64,000 nt of DNA from Tetracentron sinense (GCA_015143295.1 CM026564.1:13194416-13258415); one strand, 5' to 3'. Positions 35,739 through 48,435 are shown, counted from the first letter of the stretch. Numbers and translations are program-made. Notes: a model not told the origin generated them from the sequence alone.

Positions 35739-38623
35739 GTGAGTTCCTGGATGTGTTTCCAGAGGAGTTGCCAGGATTGCCTCCAGACAGGGAGATTGAG
35801 TTTGTGATCGAGCTTGCACCAGGCACAGCTCCTGTTTTCAGGGCTCCATATAGAATGGCCCCTATTGAACTCAAAGAGTTAAAGACTCAGTTGGAAGAAT
35901 TGCAAGGCCTTGGTTTCATTCGACCAAGTGTCTCACCGTGGGGTGCCCCGGTGTTGTTTGTTAAGAAGAAAGATGGCTCGATGCGGATGTGTGTCGATTA
36001 CAGGCAATTGAACAAAGTCACTATAAAGAATAGGTACCCCTTGCCTAGGATTGACGACTTGTTCGATCAGTTGAAGGGAGCGAGATTTTTCTCGAAGATA
36101 GACCTTCGATCGGGTTATCACCAGTTGAAGATTAAGGCGGAAGATCTTCTCAAAATTGCATTCAGGACTCGGTATGGACACTACGAGTTCTTGGTGATGC
36201 CTTTTGGACTCACGAACGCGCCGGCAGCCTTTATGGATTTGATGAACCGGGTATTCCGGCCATATCTTGATAGGTGCGTGATTGTATTTGTCGATGACAT
36301 TTTGGTCTATTCCCAGACACGGGAAGATCACACACGCGACCTACGCCTTGCTTTGGAAATGCTAAGAGAGCACAAGCTATACGCCAAACTTAGCAAGTGT
36401 GAGTTTTGGTTGGAAGAGGTGGCATTCCTAGGCCACGTTGTTTCTGCAGAAGGTATATCAGTAGATCCAAAGAAGATCGAAGCTGTTATGAGTTGGGCGA
36501 GGCCCAAGAGTGTTACTGAGATACGCAGTTTTCTTAGATTGGCAGGCTACTACAGGAGATTCGTAGAGGGTTTCTCTAGCCTTGCAGCACCGCTCACTTA
36601 CCTGACAAGGAAGAACGCCAAGTTTGTATGGAGTGATAAGTGCGAGATCAGTTTCACGAAACTGAAGAAGAGGCTTACTACAGCCCCTGTCCTTACTGTG
36701 CCATCTGGACCTTATGGGTATGAGGTGTATAGTGATGCCTCACACGTTAGACTTGGGTGTGTACTCATGCAGCACAAGAAAGTCATTGCCTATGCATCAA
36801 GGCAGTTGAAGGAGCATGAGAAGAATTATCCCACGCACGACTTGGAACTTGCGGCGGTCGTGTTTGCACTTAAGATTTGGCGTCATTACCTTTATGGGGT
36901 GGAGTTCTATGTGTTCACTGATCACAAGAGTCTCAAGTATCTCTTTTCCCAAAAGGAGCTGAATCTAAGGCAACGGCGTTGGATGAAATTTTTGAAAGAC
37001 TATGATTGTACCATCCAATACCACCCGGGTAAAGCAAATGTAGTGGCTGATGCTTTGAGTAGAAGACCTCCGGGGTTATTAGCATGCATGTTAGTGCAAG
37101 AATGGAAGCTACTTGAAGACTTGGCAAATCTGGACATTAGTGTGAATGACTCTGTCCGTGGTCCTACCTTGGCAAATGTTACGGTTCGGCCATATATTAT
37201 AGATTTGATCCAAGAATATCAAGCCATGGATGCGGAATTGTTGGCTTATCGGGACAAGGAAGTTGCTAAGGATAGTGAGGACTTCTCTCTCACTAGTCGG
37301 GATGCTATCACATTCAAGGGAAGGTTGTGCGTCCCAGCCAATGTAGATCTTCGAAGAGAGATTTTGGATGAAGCACACCGTTCGAAGTACACAGTGCATT
37401 CAGGGGGTACGAAGATGTACAAGAACCTCAAGGGTCACTTTTGGTGGCGGAATATGAAGAGGGAGGTTGCGGAATATGTAGCATGGTGCTTGGTGTGTCA
37501 ACAGGTAAAAGCAGAACACATGCGGCCCGCGGGTCTATTGCAGTCCCTTCCGATTCCCGAGTGGAAATGGGAGAACATATCCATGGATTTCATAGTTGGC
37601 TTGCCAAAAACGGCAAGGGGCTCAGATGCAATTTGGGTTGTAGTAGACCGTCTGACGAAGTCTGTGCACTTCCTACCCTACCGAACTACTTTCAACTCTA
37701 GCCAGTTGGCCGCTCTATACATCAAGGAAGTAGTGAGGTTACACGGAGTGCCCGTCAGTATTGTGTCAGATCGGGATCCAAGATTCACATCACGATTCTG
37801 GAAAAGCTTCCAGGAGGCTATGGGTTCCCGACTTGATTTCAGCACCGCTTTTCATCCACAGACGGATGGACAAACCGAGAGAGTGAACCAAGTCATTGAA
37901 GACATGCTTCGGGCTTGTATGTTGGATTTCAGAGGCAGTTGGGAAGAGCACTTGCCTTTGGTTGAATTTGCCTATAATAATAGCTATCAGGCAAGTATCC
38001 AAATGGCACCATTTGAGGCCTTGTATGGGCGAAGTTGTAGGTCTCCTCTCTATTGGGATGAGGTAGGAGAAAGGAAAATACTTGGTCCAGAGTTGATTGA
38101 GCAAACTGCAGGCACAGTTAAGATCATTCGGGATCGATTGAAAGCCGCTCACGATCGCCAGAAAAGTTATGCGGACACGCGCCGTAGGGACTTGGAATTT
38201 CAAGTAGGGGATCAAGTTTTTGTGAAAGTATCTCCTAGCAAAGGGATCATGAGATTTGGAAAGCGAGGCAAGCTTAGTTCTCGGTATGTTGGGCCTTTTG
38301 AGATTATCACACGAGTTGATGAGGTTGCTTACAGGGTAGCTCTCCCACCTCACATGGCCACAGTTCACAACGTCTTTCATGTGTCTATGCTTCGGAAGTA
38401 CATTGCAGATCCCTCACATGTCATAGACTTGGAACCGTTCGAGATTCGAGAGGACCTCACCCTGATTGAAAAGCCAGTTCAGATTTTGGATAGAAGAGAT
38501 CAGGTGCTTCGCAACAAGACAATCCCTTTGGTCCTTGTGCAATGGCAACACCATGCTCGGGAAGAAGCTACATGGGAGCGTGAAGCCGAAGTCAAAGCAA
38601 AGTACCCAGAATTAATTGAATGA
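35735..38623 (+). CDS. gypsy pol: reverse transcriptase, RNase H, integrase, chromodomain
   Basis: A 962-codon open frame. It starts inside the conserved [15 protein letters not shown] leader, so the given start is only the edge of the frame. RT spans about residues 45-235 with [11 protein letters not shown] and the catalytic FVDD at 185-188. RNase H spans about 325-445 ([23 protein letters not shown]). The integrase has an HHCC finger (HSGGTKM...[11 protein letters not shown]) and the DDE triad D618, D679, E715 with D-x35-E spacing. The C-terminal ~45 residues ([17 protein letters not shown]) match the chromodomain-like tail of Tekay-type elements. No stop interrupts it and all catalytic residues are present, so pol itself looks recently functional. 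Confidence 0.95.
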   Translation: MSEFLDVFPEELPGLPPDREIEFVIELAPGTAPVFRAPYRMAPIELKELKTQLEELQGLGFIRPSVSPWGAPVLFVKKKDGSMRMCVDYRQLNKVTIKNRYPLPRIDDLFDQLKGARFFSKIDLRSGYHQLKIKAEDLLKIAFRTRYGHYEFLVMPFGLTNAPAAFMDLMNRVFRPYLDRCVIVFVDDILVYSQTREDHTRDLRLALEMLREHKLYAKLSKCEFWLEEVAFLGHVVSAEGISVDPKKIEAVMSWARPKSVTEIRSFLRLAGYYRRFVEGFSSLAAPLTYLTRKNAKFVWSDKCEISFTKLKKRLTTAPVLTVPSGPYGYEVYSDASHVRLGCVLMQHKKVIAYASRQLKEHEKNYPTHDLELAAVVFALKIWRHYLYGVEFYVFTDHKSLKYLFSQKELNLRQRRWMKFLKDYDCTIQYHPGKANVVADALSRRPPGLLACMLVQEWKLLEDLANLDISVNDSVRGPTLANVTVRPYIIDLIQEYQAMDAELLAYRDKEVAKDSEDFSLTSRDAITFKGRLCVPANVDLRREILDEAHRSKYTVHSGGTKMYKNLKGHFWWRNMKREVAEYVAWCLVCQQVKAEHMRPAGLLQSLPIPEWKWENISMDFIVGLPKTARGSDAIWVVVDRLTKSVHFLPYRTTFNSSQLAALYIKEVVRLHGVPVSIVSDRDPRFTSRFWKSFQEAMGSRLDFSTAFHPQTDGQTERVNQVIEDMLRACMLDFRGSWEEHLPLVEFAYNNSYQASIQMAPFEALYGRSCRSPLYWDEVGERKILGPELIEQTAGTVKIIRDRLKAAHDRQKSYADTRRRDLEFQVGDQVFVKVSPSKGIMRFGKRGKLSSRYVGPFEIITRVDEVAYRVALPPHMATVHNVFHVSMLRKYIADPSHVIDLEPFEIREDLTLIEKPVQILDRRDQVLRNKTIPLVLVQWQHHAREEATWEREAEVKAKYPELIE

Positions 38624-38710
38624 GTTTTGTATGAAGTCTGTATATGACTTGTAATGTTCTTTTGGTTTGTAATACAAGTAGTGTCTGAATTTCGAGGACG
38701 AAATTTTTGT

Positions 38711-38722
38711 AAGGGGGGAGGA
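38711..38722 (+). other. Polypurine tract
   Basis: AAGGGGGGAGGA lies directly against the start of the 3' LTR (38723), as required for plus-strand priming. Confidence 0.9.
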
Positions 38723-41126
38723 TGTAGAGCCCCGGACCTTTTTCACAGTTAATGCATGACACTTCCGTTGTCATTTTGCCTTAAAGAGGTATAATTAATA
38801 AATAAGGAAGAAATTAGAAATTTCAAAATGTCAGAGATGTTCCTTTTCGAAGTACGAGCCCAACGCAAGTTGAATCGTCGAAATCGGACGAACGAGTCAA
38901 AAGATATGGCCAAAACAGTCTGGACCTGTAGCAAATCGTAGCTCGGTTATGCGCTAAGGACGTAGCTTGGTTATGCGCTAAGGACGTAGCTCGGAAGGCG
39001 CTAAGGTCGTTCTCTGATAAGGCACAGACAACGCATAGACGACGTACTCTGACAACGTATACGTTGCGCATCCGTTGTGCAACAACAACGGGTGCGTTGT
39101 GCAACAACAACGGTTACGTTGTACAGCACAACAGGCACGTTGTACATAAGACGACGGACTACGGGTTCAGCACTATGCACGACACGACGTGACAACGGGC
39201 TCGACATCCTTCACAACGGACAACGAGTTGGCACTATTCACAGCACAACGTGTTCAGCACTGTTCACAACACAACGCATTCAGCACTGTTCACAGCACAA
39301 CGTGTTCAACACTCGTGCTCTTGCAGAAATTTCAGTAAGGGTATTATGGTCTTTTGGTCAGTTCACTTTTACCTTAAGAGTTTAACCCGAGCCTTTAGGG
39401 CATCATTCGACACTTAGAGAGTTTGAGAGAATAGGAGAAAGGGGAGAAGGCGATTCCAACCTATGGTTTCCATTTTGGAGAGAAATCAAAGGGTTTTGAG
39501 ACCCTAGATCACCTCCAGCCCGGTTTTCTTCAAGATCTCGGCTCAAGCTCGTGCGAAGCTCATGTTCCAAGCTAGGGCAGCAACTCACAGTCGTTTGGAA
39601 GAGGGATTTCTTCCTCATCTCTTCAAGGTCGGTACTTCTTACTACCCTCCTAGTTATAGTTCTTTTTCCCCTCTATTTCTTTTGATTTTCCTTTATTTAC
39701 ACTTGTGCTATGAGATGGATGGTTATGAATGGTGAATGGAGATGGAATGGGCGATTGGATGCCGTGTGGATGATGTGATGAATGAATGGGAAATGGCATT
39801 GTACTAATAATGAACATACAAGTTTGATGTGAGCATAACCCCCCTAGAAAAGCAGGATTTAGGTTTAAATGAATAATGAACTCACCATGTTTGATGAAAT
39901 GCCAAGGTGAATACAGTGAGTTGTAAATTAGGAAATGCATGCCTAATAAATCTTGGATATTGCTAGGGCCTATGATAGCGTGTTTCTTGCTTTCCCTAAA
40001 TGATATGAATATTACATTGCTCAATCATTGATGTTATACGTGTTGTGAAATTACCCAAATGTCATATTTAAATTTAAATGCAAGTATGTCCACGTTTCCC
40101 ACGAGCACGGCATGCATGATATGATTTATCGAGGTTTTCAAGTACATGGTTAGAGGTGGGACATATCCTACGATATGTTTTACCTCGCTTTTCACAAGAA
40201 AACAAGAACAAACATTCCACGAGGGGTCTCCCCTCACTCACTAGTGCATATCATGAAGAAGGGCCTCCCTTCCCTCGCAAGTACATACATATCATGAAGA
40301 AGGGTCTCCCTTCCCTCGCAAGTGCATTGCATAAAGAAGGGTCTCCCTTCCCTCTCAAGGCATCTCACAAGTACATCTTAGAAGTGTGTCTCACAAGTTA
40401 CATGATCACAAGCAAGCACGCATGACATGCATGACATGACACGACATACAAGAATCAAGCAAGATAGACAAAATGAGTTTTCAAGCACGAAAATGGTACT
40501 TTAAGTCAAGTCTAGTGCACGATGTTTTCAAGTGGTTTTATCGGCTTTCTACGAAATACAAGCATGATTATAAATTGTTTTACTTCCTTGTATGATATGA
40601 ATTGTTTCCGTCTAACATATATGAATTACTCCTGATTTATGTGTTGCCATTTTTATGCTATAATTGTTGGTTAGAATTTAGTACCCGTTGAGTATTCCAG
40701 GCTCAGCCGTACTTCTTATGTCGGCAGGTTCTGAAGGAGCTGCTGTTCCATTTGATGTTTGTGCTCCTGGTCCATGGGTGGAGGAGGAGTACGTCGAGGA
40801 ACCTTTGGAGGAACCTCCAGTAGAGGGTTACCATTAGGTGGTTGTAGATTCTGAGTGGATTAGCTGTGGGTGAGACGAGAGATTATATCCATGTATTTTG
40901 GCGGGCCTGTCCGCACTTTCTTGGGTTACTTTTGTATAAACTTGGATTTGCAATTGTATTATACATAGAGGTTTGGTAGACTTCCGCTGTGTTTTATGGT
41001 TATGTTTCCGCTATGATGTCCTCTATTGTATATGCTCTGTGGGTTTTGCAGGTTGGTTGTCAAGCAAGTCATGATTAGTCGTCCAAAGTTCACTCTAACT
41101 CCTAGGGTGGGTTTTGGGTCGCGACA
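38723..41126 (+). repeat. 3' LTR of the gypsy element
   Basis: It is 2404 bp with the same ends as the 5' LTR. It has three copies of the 24-bp CTCGG..GCTAAGGAC unit (38936-39008) against six in the 5' LTR, and fewer copies of the ACGTTGTACAGCACAACGGG unit. It also gains extra CACAACG(T/C)(G/A)TTCAGCACTGTTCA units at 39238-39310 and a duplicated GAGGAACCT near 40797-40815. The length difference from the 5' LTR is largely array copy number. Confidence 0.95.
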
Positions 41127-41131
41127 ACTTC

Positions 41132-41330
41132 TATTCTAACCTCTTCTAAACTTCACCAGGACCTCTTTAAAGCATATAGGCTTTATTAAATAATTTATCT
41201 AATTATTTATAGCGTTCTTGACACAATTCCATCAAATTTTCAAATTGTCATTTCATGAAATTTGGGATTACAAGGTATCATGCCTTGGCACACATTCCAA
41301 GACATGAGCAAAAAGTTCTGGGGTTCTACA
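41132..41330 (-). repeat. Antisense gypsy solo LTR, right part (5' end of the LTR)
   Basis: On the minus strand this begins TGTAGAACCCCAGAACTTTT at 41330, the counterpart of TGTAGAGCCCCG in the nested element. It is the missing 5' end of the LTR at 28772-31021. CTTGC at 41331-41335 repeats the bases before 28772. Confidence 0.85.
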
Positions 41331-41800
41331 CTTGCCCTTGTAAAACTGTCATAAATATGATGGGCATAATAACTTGGGTAAACAATTCTCATAAATATGA
41401 TGTGCATAATAACTTGGGTAAACAATTCCAATCCAGGGTGGTGGTGGACGTGGTTGTATTGGTGGATGGTCGTGGTGGTAGGTGGTGGGTGGTAGTGAAC
41501 GAGAGTCATTGGACAAAGGTGGAGCAAAATGTGTTTTCTCATTTTGTTTTCTATTTCTAAAAACAAACCTTGATTTTCAAAAATCTAGTTGTTACCAAGT
41601 ACTAACCATGTTTTATGCAAAAAAAAAAAATTGAAAAATTAGTAGGCTGGTTTGGGTGAAGGTTCCTTAGTTTGGGCCAGTTCATCACCTATGGACTATT
41701 TTCCACAGGTTAGAATTGAGGTTTGGATCCTAGGGATATGATTTTTACAACCCGTTTATAACTTGTTAGGCTTCTAATAACCTAAGATCATAATACCTAG
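41331..41800. other. Intergenic, short tandem duplication
   Basis: It contains two copies of a ~53-bp unit (CATAAATATGATG(G/T)GCATAA, TAACTTGGGTAAACAATTC) at 41350-41428 and a GGTGGT-rich stretch at 41435-41490. No gene is recognised. Confidence 0.5.
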
Positions 41801-44068
41801 TCTATACTACTACTATAAAACGCAGTTAAAGGGATGCCATTTGTGAAGCCACATCATCAAACTAAAAATAATTAATGGGACCCATAATTTTCTCAAAATT
41901 TAATTTCCTCAAAGAATTCAACCTCTCCCATTAAACTCATTAATGTCCCCATTAATCTCTCGGAGTTACAAAGGATGGGTGATAGAAGTTGGGAAGAGGA
42001 AGAGTTGATGGTTTAGTGAAAAGGTTCCAACCCACTTATTATCTGTATTAAAATCTTTAGAGTGTAACGGTTCTCTTCAAGCATTATGATAGTATAATAG
42101 TCCGCCTTAAATAATAAGATGTAATGGTTCTCCAAGCATTACAATTATCCCCCCTTAAATAATAAGAAGATACCGCACAATGATAATTAGAAAAGGCAAA
42201 GCTATAATCGAGGAAGGAAAGGCATACCTCTTTTGTGTGGATTGTAGGTTAGATGTAGAATATCACCCATTCCTTATGCAACATATTCAAGTTTTTCATG
42301 TGTGTGGTTTGTCATATGGAGATGAAACCCGGGTAATGAATTTCAGTAAACTCTAGCTCATCTAATCCGGGAAGATTGCATCCCTAGGATGGCCACTTAA
42401 TCTGCTCGAGCTGCCAAGCAAAGAAAGAGACTATGGAAGGGAAGAAATCGCCGGGTTTGTTTTCATCGTGACATCTCCTTGTGGACACGTTGGTAGCTAG
42501 ATCTCTCTAATTTTGTTGTGCTTGATCAAGTTAGAAAATCAGATTTTGCGCTTTTACCCTCATTTGTAAATTTGTATGCTGATTTAGAACCAAACATGCA
42601 TCTTCCCCTGAAGGATTTACAAGAGGCATTGATGACCTCATCGCGCCATTAAGGGTTTGACCATGTAAAAAGGGTCTTCCATCTTATATGAACTGTTTGT
42701 TATTAGTGATTGTTAAAATTTTGGAAAGTAGAGAAAATAAAAGGACTGAATGTGACAAGGAAGAGATTCCTTCGTCATTGTCATTGCTCTGTTGTCCAAA
42801 TAATGTATTACTACTCAGATTGTCCCACCCAAAACTGAATCATCCATATGTAAACAACCCTCCAACTAATGAATTTTTTTTTTTTTTTTGACTGTTAAAA
42901 GAAGGTAGCAAACAAGAACAAGAATGGACGTCCAGTTAAATTTGAGGATGTATATACTCCAATGGGCATTCTAACAATTTTTTACTTGAACAATGATAAG
43001 TTCTACTACCATACGTGTGGCAATAGAGATGTTTTGTTATCGTGTATATCTATGTCGTCTTTGTTATGTTAACATCTAGAAAAGGTTGTTATGTTAACAT
43101 CTAGAAAAAAGGTCCTGTTGCTAATCTTATCAAGAGAAAAGAAAATTTTTAGATGAGTGGCTGAGAGCAGTGGCAAAAGAGGTGAAGCGGCAGTTGTGAC
43201 CCAGTCTTAGGTGGCGTAAGATAGCCATGGAAGGATGGGGTGAAGGGATGCATGGAAGCGGGTAGAGAGAGAGAGATATATTTTAACTATTCTTTAGATT
43301 GGTAAGGTGGTGGATGTGAAGAGAGAGACTTTGACTATTCTTTTGATTGGGAAGGTGGTGGAGGTGAAAAGCTAAGATATGTTAAATTGCATTGGTGTGC
43401 ATATTAGGAATTCATGGAGGAACCCACTATCCAATTTATTAGTAATGTCATAAATCAAGAAGATAATGGATGACACCCTCCTAGAATATTGACAACTAAT
43501 ATTTGGCATTTCAAATAATTAGAGTAATGGTAGCCATTTGATGAAAGAAAGTATTAAATTTAATCATGATGATGGCAATATACCATACCCCCACCATGTA
43601 ATGCAAGTAGCTCAACTTTTCAATCTTTGATCCATCCATTCAAAGCGGGGAAGCATTTGGCCTGGGTGTTTACTATTGTTGTAATCTCTAGTCATGCACA
43701 AAAGTCCATTTAAACGCTTAATTTTATTTTACTTTCCGTTGACAAATTTTTTTTATATTTAAAACACCAATATTTGTTAGAAGTCCGTTTAATTATTTTT
43801 TCAATTAAATTTCAAATTTAATTGATTTTTTTTGTAGTTTTGAATTTTTGGAAAAACCAATATGCTATAATATAGGATATTAAACCCCCCAAAAAATGAT
43901 AGGATGTAATTGCCAGTTTTTTCTATTTGGATATAGTTAATATCCAATTTCTTTTTCTTATTTTTAATATATTATTATAAACTAATTGGTTTTCAGTGTC
44001 TTCTCTATTAATACATTATAATTTTTTTCTTTTTAAGGTTTTCGTGCATTGCACGGGGTTCTTACTAG
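41801..44068 (+). mobile_element. Non-autonomous Helitron 1
   Basis: It begins TCTATACTACTACTATAAAA, the usual TC-rich plant Helitron 5' end, and ends with a GC-rich hairpin CGTGCATTGCACG followed by GGGTTCTTACTAG, i.e. the CTRR terminus, with host T next. It is 2268 bp, has no terminal inverted repeats and no target duplication, and shows no Rep/helicase frame. The base before TC is G (the end of CTAG), not the usual A, which may mean it abuts another Helitron end. The short frames inside have no recognisable domain. Confidence 0.7.
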
Positions 44069-45563
44069 TTATACTATATATCTATCTACTATTATGAAAC
44101 ACAGTAAAGTCTTTCTCTGGATGCCACGTGGGACCTCCCATTGCACACTATTTGTGCTTCAAATTGTCGACATGTGTTAGCCTATTCATCAAACATCTTT
44201 AATAATTCTCAAATTCATTATTTATTTAGTTAATTACCTATTAATCTCCCCACCCATACCCATTTAATCTCCCCCTCCCACGATCCCTCTCTCTCATTAA
44301 TCTCTCTTTTCCTTTTTATTTTATCCCATTCATCTCTCCCCTTACACACATTTGCCTTTCAAATTCTAGAGAGTGGACTGGGGCCACATTTATTTCTTCC
44401 CCAGATTCACTTTCCGGTTTCCCTATTCATCTCCCACGTTCACCATCCATCTCCCTTGACCTCTCCACCTTTTATAACGTTCCTCCTCCTCCCTCTTCAT
44501 CTTCTTCCCACCGGATTCTAAATGACACCACCCAACTACACCTCTCTTCCTCCTTTATATTAGTCTCCCCCTAGCCTAATCATCAACAACTTCAAGAATC
44601 CTCTGTTTGCTATTGTTAGGCATTTTTGGTAGCACCACCATTCGAGCAAACCGGCCTGTCAATAGGGTATTTTGTTATTTTCCTACTTTGGCGCCGTCAA
44701 TGTATCAAGTGCACCTCCTCCTCTTTTCCATTCTCTATACGATGGATTGTTCATTTTTTTTCCTTTGTAATTGTTCTTATTATAATGATTTTTTTTTTGG
44801 ATTGCAATGATTTAATTAGAAATGAGTCGCAACCCATCTGCTGGAACTGGAGGAAATAAACAGGATTGTCATTGCCCATTTCTAAACGGAATCATTTCTA
44901 TTTTTTTTTCTATAAGTCATCATTTTCAACTTCTCTCTTTTTTCTCATGCATTAATACAAAATATCTGTTGGGATTTTCAGATTCTGGCCAAATAACAAA
45001 ATCATAATGAATCTACTTGAAAAAGAAAGGGGATTTTGAATTTTGTCTAATGAATCCTAAATTTCTTATAATTTATTCTTTTTCAAATACAATGTTATTT
45101 TTGTTGTTGTTTTAGGAGATTCCATCTTTTTTAATGGGCTCCAAGATGGGGATATCATGGTAATCTACACAAATATAAAGTGCACTCTCTTCTTCTTCAT
45201 TTGTTCTCTTTCATCGGTTCTGTTTAGATCTATCAAAACTTTTGATGATCGAACAGATGAAGGTACAACAACCACTACCAAAATAGATCGCAAATGGGGA
45301 CGATTGAATGGCGCTTTTGCACTTTCCAGTACCTGAGGACGATATGGTGCCATGAACGGATATTCATTCTCTGTTTTTCATTCCAAAACAATTGGTCTTG
45401 CATGTCTATTAATAGTCATTTGTTTCTCTAACTTGAGTTGTGGCTGGTTTTAGGTTTTTAAGACCATAGGTTTAGGTTGGAGTTGGGCTAAAGTGCATCA
45501 CGTCACAAATAGAAATAAAAAATAGATTATTAAGAATCTATCTATTCTATTAACTAAATGAGC

Positions 45564-45822
45564 AATAGTCACCTCCTCGTGCCAAGGAGGGGACTATTCC
45601 TCCTCGCTCTCACAAATGCTTTGAACTATGGTTAAAAAATTAACCACCTCCTATAGTTAATTTTATTTTTGATATTTTTTTTCTAAAAACCAAGGGTAGA
45701 TGTGTCAGCCCTAGGGGTGACTGAATCTTAACCACAATTAATGGAAGTAAAATGGGGACATGTGACCTCAAAAGAGGGGACGAGACGGTAACTCACCTCC
45801 TCGACCCGAGGAGGTGACTATT
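45564..45822. repeat. MITE copy inside Helitron 2
   Basis: The ends AATAGTCACCTCCTCG and CGAGGAGGTGACTATT form a terminal inverted repeat. The inner part (TTAACCACCTCC, TTTTCTAAAAACCAAG, CCTAGGGGTGACTGAATCTT) belongs to the foldback family of 25259-25602 and 59643-59990 but with different terminal sequence. Confidence 0.6.
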
Positions 45823-46095
45823 TTCCTAACTAAATATAAGCCAGGATGTTTTCTCCCTTCTCCTTCTGCCACGTAGGATTAGCATTGAACCATCTTATTA
45901 CACGTGTCACACTTAATAGTTTTTGTAACGTGGACAGCCTCTTTGGTTTTCAAAACGGTTCTTCTAAGCGTTTTCCAGTCCACATTCCTCTCCCACTTCA
46001 AACGACATGACCTTTACATCTCTCTCTCCCCCTCAAACGACACGACCTTAGATTGAGAACGATATATGGAACTCCTCCCAAACATGCTGGCCATT

Positions 46096-46097
<2 letters not shown>

Positions 46098-46142
<45 letters not shown>
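46098..46142. repeat. (CT)n microsatellite
   Basis: About 22 uninterrupted CT units. It creates spurious Leu/Ser and Arg/Glu repeat frames on both strands. Confidence 0.95.
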
Positions 46143-46145
<3 letters not shown>

Positions 46146-46931
46146 GTTTTCGGTGGCGCCCCCTCATTTTTCCGATTATCACCATTAACCATTGGCATGC
46201 ATGTTCCCCACGCATGGCCGTTTTGGATTTCCCATTTCTCTCTCTTGTGATGGAGTTTATCAACAGAAATTGTGGCACCAGTTTTGGGACCAGTTTCAAT
46301 ATATTGTTATTTGGACATTTTCTTCTTCATTTCATTGTTTGATTATCCTTTTTTGAATCATGAAACCTTTTTGGTCATTGTTTAGGATTCTGCTTTGATA
46401 ACGAAGATCATTTCTTCCTTTATTTTTATTCTTCTACATTTTTGACATTTTCATGATATATGTTTCGTAGTTCATGTTCACAACAGTCATTTTCCTTTCT
46501 TTTTCGAAGTATTTTACATTTGTTTGTAGCAATTGCATGATTATCATTTTATTAGTCATATTGTTATTTGAACTCTTACAAGATTAGGATCTTAAATTGG
46601 TTTGGTACTGAACGTTGGTAGGTAGTAACAAAATGATCATCAATTTGGCATGAACTATATAGGTATTTATCTACACTTTGCATCACTAATGTAGCCACAC
46701 ATTTGATAAACAAACTTACCATTTTTCCGCCATGCATGTAAACTGTTTGATAATATGTTTATGTATTGGAACCTGGTCTTCAAGTACTTCTTAGCATTCA
46801 CTCATGTTCGTGGTTATGTTTTCTTGAGGTTATATGTATATAGTGGTAATGAGGAAAGATGTAGTGCTGATGTGAGAAGGATTTTTAGATCTTAGAATGA
46901 AAGGACATGCTATGTTATACTCATCTTAGAA

Positions 46932-47117
46932 TTGAAACTTAAGAATACAACTTTCGCATGGTTTGTTTCCGATATATTAAACGGCTCAAGAAGTTTTTCC
47001 ATTCACATTGCAGCCACTCATGATTTGGGAACTGCATATTTACCTTTTGATACAATTGATCAGGTAGTGAATGTAACAGAAGAGAAGTTTAATGCCTTCA
47101 TTATCAGTGTTTCCTAA
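46932..47117 (+). other. Conserved 61-codon open frame within Helitron 2, unknown
   Basis: The frame opens LKNTTFAWFVSDILNGS and continues FSIHIAATHDLGTAYLPFD; an antisense Helitron copy at 62465-62650 keeps it open at the same length. The two products differ at about six of 61 residues. No start codon context, domain or family is recognised. It may be a captured exon fragment (it ends TTTCC before a TAA) or simply sequence shared by two recent copies. Confidence 0.4.
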
Positions 47118-47334
47118 TCCTATTAGTTATGAAATGTATCTACAATAGATAGCGAAATATAGACACCTTCTATTGGTAGAAACTCAGGTATTTGGTCAGC
47201 CTATAGGGGATGGGTTCGGTCTTCTGGGTCATTTCTCTAGCTCATTTCATATTTTCAAACAAAGTCATGGCAGAGCTTGGAAATCTTGTATCTACCTGAT
47301 TTCTCATTATATGTCAAATTAAAAGGAAAATGAA

Positions 47335-47470
47335 CACACCATGGGAATAACCCAATGGTAGTGTATCCCCTTCTTATGAGGGTGAATCTGGGATTGAGTC
47401 CTGCAAGGGTGGGTGTTGTGATTTCCTCACAATTTGAGTTGAGCAGATACTAACCCCTAACCCTAGACTT
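47335..47470 (+). repeat. tRNA-like (SINE-type) segment
   Basis: ACCCAATGGTAGTGTATCC resembles an A box and GGGATTGAGTCCTGC a B box of RNA polymerase III promoters, spaced about 45 bp apart. The segment is also present in the antisense Helitron copy (62100-62260). It may be a SINE carried by the Helitron; no tail or target duplication is visible. Confidence 0.35.
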
Positions 47471-47953
47471 TTCAGCAAAAACAAAAATCAGGGAAAATGA
47501 AAAAATCATTTTTTTTCCTCCAAAATTTTTAATTGATGTTTTCTACTCCAGACATTTTTAACTTCCTATTAGATGTGCATTTTTAATTTTTTATTTACAA
47601 ATTTTGACTCCATCCGTTTTTTTTTTTTTTAACTTAACTTTTGACCCGTGCATCGCACGGGGTGTTTGCTAGTAACATCGTATAACCAAGTTGACTGACT
47701 TCAAGAAAGGTGATTCAAGCATTTTAAAATGTTTAAACCATGACATAATAAACTTATGAATGGCAATAAGGCATACTATTAAAAGAGGTAATTTGTTACC
47801 AGCAACTGAAGTAGAGGGGAGAGCAATGTAATTTTAGAAAAAAGAGGGATGTTTCTATAATTTTACCAAACCTCAGGGGAAGTCAGTATAATTTCAAAAA
47901 TAAGATGAGAGGCTTTCTATAATTTCACCAAATCTCACAGGATGTCAAACTAA

Positions 47954-48435
47954 GGGGCTGTTTGGCATCGTTCCTCGGGAATGATTTTTCTTATCCTGGG
48001 AACAGAAACAGTCTAAACGTGTTTGGTAAGTCATTTTTAGGAAACAATTTTAAAGAATCGTCTTGTTTTAGACACAATTTTTACGAAACAAAAAAAGGTC
48101 ACTTTTTAGAATCAATCTGAGAAACACACTTAAAACAAACGAGATAAGCATCAAAATTGACGAGAAAGATGAGACATAATAAAAAAAAAATTGGTATTTT
48201 AGGACACTTATATATGTGTTGATGATATAAAAATATTAATTTCTAAAATAATTTTATTTATTTTTCTTTTTTTTCATTCAAACATAATTATGTTATTTCT
48301 TTTCTTCATAATTGATTCCGACTGATAGTTACCAAATGCATTCACGTTATAGAATTGATTACAAGAATTAAAACTTATAAGAATTAATTATTTTTCAGAA
48401 TGAGAGAATCGCCAGAATTGATGCCAAACGATCCC
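47954..48435. mobile_element. PIF/Harbinger (Tourist-like) MITE
   Basis: It is 482 bp with the ends GGGGCTGTTTGGCATCG and (reverse complement) GGGATCGTTTGGCATCA, flanked by the trinucleotide TAA (47951-47953 and 48436-48438). TIRs beginning GGG..TGTTTGG plus a TAA duplication are characteristic of Tourist-like MITEs. The interior is AT-rich and non-coding. Confidence 0.7.

Larger units (their letters stand above)
31022..41126 (+). mobile_element. Structurally complete Ty3/gypsy chromodomain (Tekay/Del-like) retrotransposon
   Basis: The element is 10,105 bp: LTRs 31022-33542 and 38723-41126, both TGTAGAGCCCCG...TCGCGACA; PBS complementary to initiator tRNA-Met at 33547-33558; gag, protease, RT, RNase H, integrase, C-terminal chromodomain; PPT at 38711-38722. 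A perfect 5-bp duplication ACTTC flanks it (31017-31021, 41127-41131). It sits inside the antisense solo LTR and is therefore younger. Long LTRs plus an integrase-chromodomain end place it with plant chromoviruses of the Tekay/Del type. Coding capacity is damaged: in-frame stops at 34678-34680 and 35098-35100, and a frame change between protease and RT near 35702-35735. Autonomous activity is therefore unlikely. Confidence 0.95.
44081..47672 (+). mobile_element. Non-autonomous Helitron 2
   Basis: It starts TCTATCTACTATTATGAAAC, 12 bp after Helitron 1 and preceded by A (44085 is an alternative start). It ends with the hairpin CCCGTGCATCGCACGGG and GTGTTTGCTAG followed by T. It is about 3.6 kb with no Rep/helicase. 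Its 3' third (about 46200-47672) is matched on the opposite strand by 61915-63377. It has acquired a MITE (45564-45822), a CT microsatellite and a conserved 61-codon frame (46932-47117). The CCACGTGG near the 5' end is shared with the Helitron at 60197-61908. Confidence 0.75.

Noticed and set aside
46048-46342. Arg/Glu-rich and Leu/Ser-rich frames (also 60031-60222)
   Set aside because: They come from CT/GA microsatellites.
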